Positions 1-4,807 of a stretch of DNA of 6,300 nt are shown here, in pieces. Source of the DNA: Pseudomonas sp. (GTDB lineage: Bacteria > Pseudomonadota > Gammaproteobacteria > Pseudomonadales > Pseudomonadaceae); the NCBI GenBank assembly GCA_029240955.1, contig JARDZH010000135.1, forward strand, positions 1 to 6,300, read 5' to 3'. The position numbers were made by a program, and so were the translations under genes. The notes below the pieces were generated by a model. The model was given only the letters and a program-made list of their open reading frames with translations. It had not been told where the DNA came from and ran no database searches. Each line of letters begins with the position of its first letter. The first letter of the stretch is position 1.

Positions 1-699
1 TTGCCAGTCGCGCTGATGCAACCAGCGGCCTCGCAGATGCTCGACATGAGCGCCATGCGGCGGTTGTGCCTGACCGGGCCATGGATAAAGCAGGTAACCG
101 CCCAGCCACAGTTCGGCGCTGAGCGTTTCAATGCCATGGGCATTCAGCGCGAGCCGGCTCTCCGGGCGCGCAGACATCGGGAGCTGGTGCTGGCTCAGAT
201 GAGTCAGCTTGCGATCGAGCCGGTCATGGCAGCCGGGACCGAGCCATTGCGCAGGATCGCTACCATCGCCGCCCTGCGGTCCGAGGTAAAGTTTGATCGC
301 CAGTTCCACGTGATGCACGCCGTCGTGATCACGCAACAGCAGATCCAGCTCGCCCAGCGTATGCCCGCCTTCGCGGATCGGCAGATTGGCGGCGATGATC
401 TCGACACCCGGCGCACGATGCAGTGCAAACTGCCAGAGCCGTTCGTAATACAGCCCCAGTCGTCGGGTCGTGGCCTGAGCCAGCCAGTGTTCGAGTTCGT
501 CGCTGTTCTGGTCCAGACGGGTCAAGAGGTCCGCCAGTTGTCCTGGCGATTGCACCCAGTCGCTGCCGGTCAGCGGGTGGCGCTGCGGCCAGGGTGTCGC
601 GGCCAGCATCGGCGGCGCGAGGATCACCCACGCCAGATCCCGCACCTCAGGACGGCGCAGCTGGCGGGGAAGGTCGATGAGGCTGGGGAAAAGGGTCAT
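1..699 (-). CDS. DUF1853 family protein, partial (3' end outside window)
   Basis: This minus-strand frame is open for 233 codons from an ATG at 699-697 to the window edge, so the C-terminus is missing; the family is usually somewhat over 300 residues. The protein begins MTLFPSLIDLPRQLRRPEVR and has the family's features: an N-terminal VRDLAW stretch (about 19-24), RRLGLYYERLW (79-89), and REGGHTLGELDLLLRD (109-124) followed by VELAIKLYL (131-139). E117, D119, E132 and K136 are spaced like a PD-(D/E)XK nuclease core (GELD, then ExAxK), which suggests a nuclease-like fold; activity is inference. No biochemical role is known to me. The start is placed at M1 because the conserved VRDLAW block begins soon after it, although no Shine-Dalgarno sequence precedes it and the bases upstream read UCCUCC. 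The gene is divergent from nadK. Family assignment is quite sure, function unknown. Confidence 0.88.
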   Translation of the reverse strand, partial: MTLFPSLIDLPRQLRRPEVRDLAWVILAPPMLAATPWPQRHPLTGSDWVQSPGQLADLLTRLDQNSDELEHWLAQATTRRLGLYYERLWQFALHRAPGVEIIAANLPIREGGHTLGELDLLLRDHDGVHHVELAIKLYLGPQGGDGSDPAQWLGPGCHDRLDRKLTHLSQHQLPMSARPESRLALNAHGIETLSAELWLGGYLLYPWPGQAQPPHGAHVEHLRGRWLHQRDWQ

Positions 700-729
700 G
701 GAGGGAGGATAGCTTGAGTTGATGGGGAC

Positions 730-751
730 GTAGGAGCGGCTTCAGCCGCGA
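730..751 (+). repeat. REP sequence, left copy
   Basis: A single 22-base REP unit with a 6-base-pair stem (736-741 with 744-749) and a TC loop, preceded by the GTAGGA head. It forms the left arm of the inverted pair. It differs from the right copy at two positions: A for G in the head, and C for T in the loop. Confidence 0.88.
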
Positions 752-796
752 AAGCGCTGTTTCAGCCAGCAGAGTGTTCCGGCTGTGCCAGCCTCA

Positions 797-818
797 TCGC
801 GGCTAAAGCCGCTCCCAC
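797..818 (-). repeat. REP sequence, right copy (inverted)
   Basis: A 22-base REP unit on the minus strand with the GTGGGA head and a 6-base-pair stem (799-804 with 807-812, loop AA). It forms the right arm of the inverted pair and carries the GTGGGA form of the head usual in Pseudomonas REPs. Confidence 0.88.
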
Positions 819-877
819 GGAAATCGCGTTCGATACATGAGCGCGCGGGGCAAGTTAACGGCCGCGGGCAGCTCCGT

Positions 878-907
878 TTGCCGCTACCCGGCGCTTTCGC
901 CCATAAT
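878..907 (+). promoter_or_regulatory. Candidate sigma70 promoter for nadK
   Basis: A TTGCCG -35-like hexamer (878-883) and a CATAAT -10-like hexamer (902-907) are separated by 18 bases. Transcription would start near 914, about 35 bases before the nadK ATG. It is the best sigma70 match I see in the divergent region, and its position suits the head of the plus-strand operon. It was read by eye only. Confidence 0.45.
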
Positions 908-948
908 CCCTTTCTTTCAAGTCGTATCGAAACCGCAGCAGGAGCCCC

Positions 949-1839
949 ATGGAGCAATTTCGCAATATCGGCATCATTGGCCGCCTGGGCAGTGTTCAGG
1001 TGCTCGATACCATTCGCCGGCTCAAGCGGTTTCTGCTGGATCGCCATCTGCACGTGATTCTCGAAGAAACCATCGCCGAAGTGCTGCCCGGTCACGGGCT
1101 GCAGACCTCGTCGCGCAAAATGCTCGGTGAGGTCTGCGATCTGGTCATCGTGGTCGGCGGCGACGGCAGCCTGCTGGGCGCCGCGCGGGCGCTGGCGCGG
1201 CATAACGTGCCGGTGCTGGGCATCAACCGCGGCAGCCTGGGCTTTCTGACCGACATCCGTCCTGACGAGCTGGAAGTCAAATGCGCCGAAGTGCTGGACG
1301 GGCATTATCTGGTCGAGAACCGCTTCTTGCTCCAGGCCGAAGTTCGTCGTCATGGCGAAGCCATCGGGCAGGGCGACGCGCTCAACGACGTGGTGCTGCA
1401 CCCGGGCAAGTCCACGCGAATGATCGAATTCGAAATCTGGATCGACGGCCAGTTCGTCTGCAGCCAGAAGGCGGACGGCCTGATCGTCGCCACGCCGACC
1501 GGTTCGACCGCCTATGCGCTGTCGGCAGGCGGCCCGATCATGCACCCCAAGCTCGACGCCATCGTCATCGTGCCGATGTACCCGCACACGCTGTCGGGCC
1601 GGCCGATCGTGGTTGACGGGAACAGCGAGCTCAAGATCGTTGTCTCCAAGGACATGACGATCTATCCGCAAGTGTCCTGCGATGGCCAGAATCATTTCAC
1701 CTGCGCCCCGGGCGATACCATCACGGTCAGCAAGAAGCCGCAGAAGCTGCGGCTCATTCATCCGCTGGATCACAACTACTACGAAGTCTGCCGGACCAAG
1801 CTCGGTTGGGGCAGTCGGCTCGGCGCCGGGAGTGATTGA
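949..1839 (+). CDS. nadK: NAD kinase (ATP-dependent), NadK/PpnK
   Basis: NAD kinase phosphorylates the 2'-hydroxyl of the NAD adenosine ribose to make NADP, and is the cytosolic source of NADP for biosynthesis and redox defence. The 296-residue length is normal for the proteobacterial enzyme. The family signatures are present in order: the GGDGS motif at 70-74 with catalytic D72, GINRGSLGFLT (91-101), LND at 145-147 with N146 and D147 contacting NAD, and the glycine-rich TPTGSTAYALSAGGP (182-196). The C-terminal domain (about 130-270) has the usual beta-sandwich sequence ending in the LRLIHP block. The ATG at 949 follows AGGAG (940-944) at short spacing, and the N-terminal NIGIIGR strand begins six residues later, so the start is well supported. 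Its stop TGA shares one base with the next ATG, suggesting translational coupling. It leads the plus-strand gene run and appears intact. Confidence 0.97.
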   Translation: MEQFRNIGIIGRLGSVQVLDTIRRLKRFLLDRHLHVILEETIAEVLPGHGLQTSSRKMLGEVCDLVIVVGGDGSLLGAARALARHNVPVLGINRGSLGFLTDIRPDELEVKCAEVLDGHYLVENRFLLQAEVRRHGEAIGQGDALNDVVLHPGKSTRMIEFEIWIDGQFVCSQKADGLIVATPTGSTAYALSAGGPIMHPKLDAIVIVPMYPHTLSGRPIVVDGNSELKIVVSKDMTIYPQVSCDGQNHFTCAPGDTITVSKKPQKLRLIHPLDHNYYEVCRTKLGWGSRLGAGSD

Positions 1840-2810
1840 TGCTCGATCCGGCGCGTAGCTTTGATCTGATCGGTGACGTGCATGGTTGTGCTCATACCCT
1901 TGAGCACTTGCTCGAAAGGCTCGGTTACCGGCTGCAGCGGGGCGTGTGGCGCCATCCGCAGCGCATCGCGATCTTTCTGGGCGACATCATCGACCGTGGG
2001 CCGGGCATTCGCCGGGCGCTGCATATCGTGCGCGACATGGTCGAGGCCGGGCACGCTCACTGCATCATGGGCAATCACGAATTCAACGCGCTGGGCTGGG
2101 TAACGCCCGCTTTGCCTGGGACCGGTCAGGAGTACGTGCGCGAGCACAGCCCGCGTCACTCTCGATTGATCGGGGAAACCCTCGCCCAGTTCGAACAGTA
2201 CCCCGACGAATGGAAAGAGTTCGTCGACTGGTTCTACGAGCTGCCACTGTTCATGGATGCCGGCCGCTTTCGGGTAGTGCACGCCTGTTGGGACCCGACA
2301 CTGATCGAGCCGATGCGGCGTCAGTACCCGAACGGCTGCATCGACGCGCCATTCATTCAGGAATCGGCGGTGCCTGGCAGCTTTGCCAGCGGCGTATTCA
2401 ACCGCTTGTTGCGCGGCACCGACATGCGCTTGCCGCACGGCATGACGCTGACCGGCGGCGACGGCCTGACCCGCCAGTACTTTCGCACCAAGTTCTGGGA
2501 AGACAACCCGCAGACGTACGGCGACATCGTCTTCCAGCCCGATCCACTGCCGGAAGGCGTGGCCAAGACGCCGTTGTCGACCAGCGAGAAAGACGCGCTG
2601 CTGCGCTATGGCGTCGACGAGCCGCTGTTGTTCGTCGGGCATTACTGGCGCAGCGGCACACCTGCGGCCATCCGCCCCAATCTGGCTTGTCTGGACTACA
2701 GCGCCGTGCTGTGCGGCAAGCTGGTGGCCTACCGGCTGGATCAGGAAACCCGGATCGATCCGGATAAATTCGTCTGGGTCGACGTCCAGCGCCCCGAGGT
2801 TTCGCAATGA
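1839..2810 (+). CDS. Metallophosphoesterase, PPP/ApaH-like calcineurin superfamily
   Basis: This 323-residue cytosolic hydrolase has the full dimetal signature of the calcineurin-like phosphoesterases: GDVHG (12-16; D13, H15), GDIIDRGP (48-55; D49, D52, R53), GNHE (78-81; N79, H80), VVHACW (146-151; H148) and VGHYW (266-270; H268). The GDxxDRG form groups it with PPP enzymes such as protein phosphatases and Ap4A hydrolases (ApaH, PrpE) rather than with the nuclease-type members. The substrate cannot be read from sequence. A long insert (about 85-140) and another before the last histidine (about 160-260) make it larger than ApaH or PrpE. The ATG at 1839 is chosen over the TTG one codon upstream; GGGAG (1828-1832) lies six bases before it. 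It overlaps the nadK stop by one base and the next gene by four, so it is probably co-translated with both. No defects are seen. Confidence 0.9.
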   Translation: MLDPARSFDLIGDVHGCAHTLEHLLERLGYRLQRGVWRHPQRIAIFLGDIIDRGPGIRRALHIVRDMVEAGHAHCIMGNHEFNALGWVTPALPGTGQEYVREHSPRHSRLIGETLAQFEQYPDEWKEFVDWFYELPLFMDAGRFRVVHACWDPTLIEPMRRQYPNGCIDAPFIQESAVPGSFASGVFNRLLRGTDMRLPHGMTLTGGDGLTRQYFRTKFWEDNPQTYGDIVFQPDPLPEGVAKTPLSTSEKDALLRYGVDEPLLFVGHYWRSGTPAAIRPNLACLDYSAVLCGKLVAYRLDQETRIDPDKFVWVDVQRPEVSQ

Positions 2811-3676
2811 CCCCAATTGCTGTTCTGCGTCTGCCGTTGTCCACTGATCTGAGTGGCTTCGTCAGTCTCCTGCACCGTTTGCAGGTGCCCCATCGCGTCA
2901 GCGAAGAAGTCGGCGAGCAAGTGCTCTGGGTGCCCGACGCCGGGCAATTGCCGGATGAAGTACGCGAGCTGTACCAGCGCTATCCCGAAGGCGACGAGCA
3001 TTATCAACCGCCGGCCGGGCAGACGCCTGTCGTTGCTCGCGAAAGCTTCGCTCACCAACTGCGGGCCAGCCCGGTCACGGCGCTGGTGCTGCTGGCCAGC
3101 CTGATCGTTGCGGGCGTGACGCTGCTGGGCGATAACCTGAATGCAGTTCGCTGGCTGACCTTTCTAGACTTCCGCGTGCATGGCGAATACGCCACGTTCG
3201 TGCCGCTCAGCGACAGCCTGGCGGCGGGGCAGTGGTGGCGGATCGTCTCGCCGATGCTGATCCATTTCGGCATACTGCACCTGGCCATGAACGGCATGTG
3301 GTACTGGGAGCTGGGGCGGCGGATCGAGCTGCGCCAGAGCAGCTGGCAATTGCTGGCGCTGACCCTGCTGTTCGCTGCGGTTTCCAACTACGTTCAATAC
3401 CTGTCCGGCGGCCCGAGCCTGTTCGGCGGGTTGTCCGGTGTCCTTTACGGGCTGCTGGGGCATTGCTGGATATTCCAGCTGCTCGCGCCCAATCCGATTT
3501 ATCGCCTGCCTCGCGGCGTGCTGGTGATGATGCTGGTCTGGCTGTTGCTGTGCCTGTTTGGCGTGGTGAGCATGCTGGGCTTCGGCGATATCGCCAACGG
3601 CGCCCACGTCGGCGGCCTGATCATCGGCTGTGTCACGGGTCTTGTGGGCGGTGCCCTGGCCCGTCGAAAGGTCTAG
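2807..3676 (+). CDS. glpG: Rhomboid family intramembrane serine protease, GlpG type
   Basis: This inner-membrane protease of 289 residues cuts transmembrane substrates with a Ser-His dyad. The N-terminal 70 or so residues resemble the soluble cytoplasmic domain of E. coli GlpG, ending in the VLWVPD strand and a linker. Six hydrophobic segments follow, near 88-108, 149-168, 180-199, 208-226, 237-257 and 266-284. Key residues align with E. coli GlpG: WR (144-145) in loop L1; H153, H158 and N162 in HFGILHLAMN, matching H145, H150 and N154; catalytic S210 in GGLSGVLYG; and H267 in NGAHVGG. All catalytic residues are kept, so it should be active. The ATG at 2807 overlaps the upstream stop as ATGA, with GAGG in front at suitable spacing. 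Natural substrates are unknown. It is not next to glpD or glpR as in enterics, so the symbol reflects sequence type. Confidence 0.94.
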   Translation: MTPIAVLRLPLSTDLSGFVSLLHRLQVPHRVSEEVGEQVLWVPDAGQLPDEVRELYQRYPEGDEHYQPPAGQTPVVARESFAHQLRASPVTALVLLASLIVAGVTLLGDNLNAVRWLTFLDFRVHGEYATFVPLSDSLAAGQWWRIVSPMLIHFGILHLAMNGMWYWELGRRIELRQSSWQLLALTLLFAAVSNYVQYLSGGPSLFGGLSGVLYGLLGHCWIFQLLAPNPIYRLPRGVLVMMLVWLLLCLFGVVSMLGFGDIANGAHVGGLIIGCVTGLVGGALARRKV

Positions 3677-3679
3677 AAT
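3651..3679 (+). promoter_or_regulatory. Weak candidate -10 element before yeaC
   Basis: TAGAAT (3674-3679) is a good -10 hexamer. It overlaps the rhomboid stop codon and lies 28 bases before the yeaC ATG. The -35 position 17 bases upstream reads GTGCCC (3651-3656), a poor match. It could serve as an internal promoter for the distal genes, or it may be chance. Confidence 0.2.
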
Positions 3680-3706
3680 CCCGTCCGCCATTTTCTGGAG
3701 TGCGCC

Positions 3707-3967
3707 ATGTCGTCTTTTGTAGAAATGATCGAAAACATCACCCCTGATATCTACGAGAGCCTCAAGCTGGCCGTGGAAATCGGCAAGTGGTCCGACGGTC
3801 GCAAGTTGACCCAGGAGCAGCGTGAGCTGTCGCTGCAGGCGTTGATCGCCTGGGAAGCGCAGAACCTGCCCGAAGACCAGCGTATCGGCTACATGGGCCC
3901 GCAGGAATGCGCGTCCAAGTCGGCGCCGGTGCCTAATATTCTGTTCAAATCGGATGCCATTCATTGA
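3707..3967 (+). CDS. YeaC family protein (DUF1315)
   Basis: This small cytosolic protein of 86 residues matches the DUF1315/YeaC family, whose E. coli member is about 90 residues. Recognisable parts are the N-terminal MIENITPDIYESLKLAVEIG (7-26) and the stretch GRKLTQEQRELSLQALIAWE (31-50), followed by LPEDQRIGYM (54-63). There is no signal peptide, membrane segment or cysteine cluster; helix is predicted for much of the first 50 residues by eye. The ATG at 3707 has GGAG (3697-3700) six bases upstream, a strong ribosome site. Thirty bases separate it from the rhomboid gene, and its stop probably overlaps the start of the DUF2797 gene. The function is unknown; close packing with the DUF2797 gene is the only hint of a partner. 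Confidence 0.9.
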   Translation: MSSFVEMIENITPDIYESLKLAVEIGKWSDGRKLTQEQRELSLQALIAWEAQNLPEDQRIGYMGPQECASKSAPVPNILFKSDAIH

Positions 3968-4797
3968 TCGAACTCGGTCGCGGATCAGTCAACAAAATGT
4001 CGGTGCGTCATGAAGACGCGTCGTTCGTGCAGTACGCTTTTCGTTTGGGCGACACGGAAATCCCGGTCAATCCATTGATCGGCAAGACCGTGCGTCTGGA
4101 GTTTCTGGGGGCGATTCATTGCTCTCATTGCGGTCGCAAGACCAAGTCCAGCTACAGCCAGGGTTACTGTTACCCCTGCATGCTCAAGCTCGCCCAGTGC
4201 GACGTGTGCATCATGAGCCCTGAGAAGTGCCACCACGAACACGGAACCTGCCGGGATCCGGGCTGGGGCGAGCAGTTCTGCATGACCGACCACATCGTTT
4301 ACCTGGCGAACTCGTCGGGCGTGAAGGTCGGGATCACCCGCGCCACGCAGTTGCCGACCCGCTGGCTGGACCAAGGCGCCAGCCAGGCACTGCCCATTCT
4401 GCGGGTTGCGACTCGCCAGCAGTCCGGCTTCGTCGAAGACCTGCTGCGCAGTCAGGTCGCCGACCGCACCAACTGGCGCGCCTTGCTCAAGGGCGACGCG
4501 CAACCGGTGGACCTCAAGGCCATCCGCCAGGAGCTGTTCGACAGCTGCGGCGCAGGTCTGCTGGGGTTGCAAGAACGTTTCGGGCTGCAGGCCATCCAAT
4601 TACTGCATGACGCCGAGCCGCTGGAATTCCGCTATCCGGTCGAGGCGTATCCCACCAAGATCGTCAGCTTCAACCTGGACAAGAACCCGATCGCCGAAGG
4701 CACGCTGTTGGGCATCAAGGGTCAGTACCTGATCTTCGATACCGGCGTGATCAACATTCGCAAGTACACGGCCTATCAACTGGCCGTGCATCAGTAA
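3964..4797 (+). CDS. DUF2797 family protein, cysteine-rich with a GIY-YIG-like segment
   Basis: This 277-residue protein matches DUF2797. The first half has a cysteine cluster: CSHC (53-56), CYPC (69-72), CDVC (79-82), C89 with H90 and H91, C96 and C106, which looks able to bind one or two zinc ions. It runs into VYLANSSGVKVGITR (112-126), then R133, E158 in GFVEDL and N170 in RTNW. This order of VYL, VGIT, Arg, Glu and Asn resembles a GIY-YIG nuclease core, especially the T5orf172/MUG113 types; the resemblance is my inference and activity is unproven. The C-terminal part (about 220-277) is a separate conserved segment. The TTG start at 3964 is preferred because GSVNKMSV (7-14) looks like the family's N-terminal motif and TTGA overlaps the yeaC stop. 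The ATG at 3997 (M12) is the alternative, and neither has a clear ribosome site. There is no signal peptide or membrane segment. Confidence 0.87.
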   Translation: MIELGRGSVNKMSVRHEDASFVQYAFRLGDTEIPVNPLIGKTVRLEFLGAIHCSHCGRKTKSSYSQGYCYPCMLKLAQCDVCIMSPEKCHHEHGTCRDPGWGEQFCMTDHIVYLANSSGVKVGITRATQLPTRWLDQGASQALPILRVATRQQSGFVEDLLRSQVADRTNWRALLKGDAQPVDLKAIRQELFDSCGAGLLGLQERFGLQAIQLLHDAEPLEFRYPVEAYPTKIVSFNLDKNPIAEGTLLGIKGQYLIFDTGVINIRKYTAYQLAVHQ

Positions 4798-4807
4798 GGA
4801 TTCGAGC

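Larger units (their letters stand above)
730..818. repeat. Inverted REP pair (REPIN-like element)
   Basis: Two 22-base REP sequences lie in opposite orientation 45 bases apart. The left copy (730-751) begins GTAGGAGCGGCTTCAGCC. The right copy (797-818), read on the minus strand, begins GTGGGAGCGGCTTTAGCC. They match at 20 of 22 positions. Each has its own hairpin: GCGGCT/AGCCGC at 736-741 with 744-749, and at 799-804 with 807-812. Together they can also fold into one long stem-loop. The GTGGGAGCGGC...GCCGCGA pattern is the common REP style of pseudomonads, where such pairs (REPINs) are non-autonomous elements thought to be mobilised by RAYT transposases encoded elsewhere. No RAYT gene is in this window. 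The spacer contains a further small hairpin (GGCTG/CAGCC, 781-793). Confidence 0.92.
700..948. other. Divergent intergenic region
   Basis: This 249-base gap separates the divergent DUF1853 and nadK genes. It holds the inverted REP pair and the nadK promoter candidate. For the DUF1853 side I see no convincing promoter or ribosome site. Bases 819-877 show nothing I can assign. No coding frame in the gap has a ribosome site or recognisable product. Confidence 0.7.

Noticed and set aside
1..717. 238-codon plus-strand open frame at the left edge
   Set aside because: The minus strand of the same bases encodes a recognisable DUF1853 protein. The plus-strand product has composition typical of an antisense frame.
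730..818. Rho-independent terminator in the divergent gap
   Set aside because: The hairpins are GC-rich but no T-run follows on either strand, no gene ends there, and the sequence fits REP units better.
742..1773. 343-codon open frame on the minus strand opposite nadK
   Set aside because: Shadow of nadK with biased composition and no family motif. Its end runs through the REP pair, which is not expected in a real gene.
1779..2816. 345-codon open frame on the minus strand opposite the metallophosphoesterase gene
   Set aside because: Antisense shadow covering the whole gene, with no ribosome site or domain evidence.
3164..3964. 266-codon minus-strand frame opposite the rhomboid and yeaC genes
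   Set aside because: Q/H/A/R-rich antisense product spanning two real genes, with no motif.
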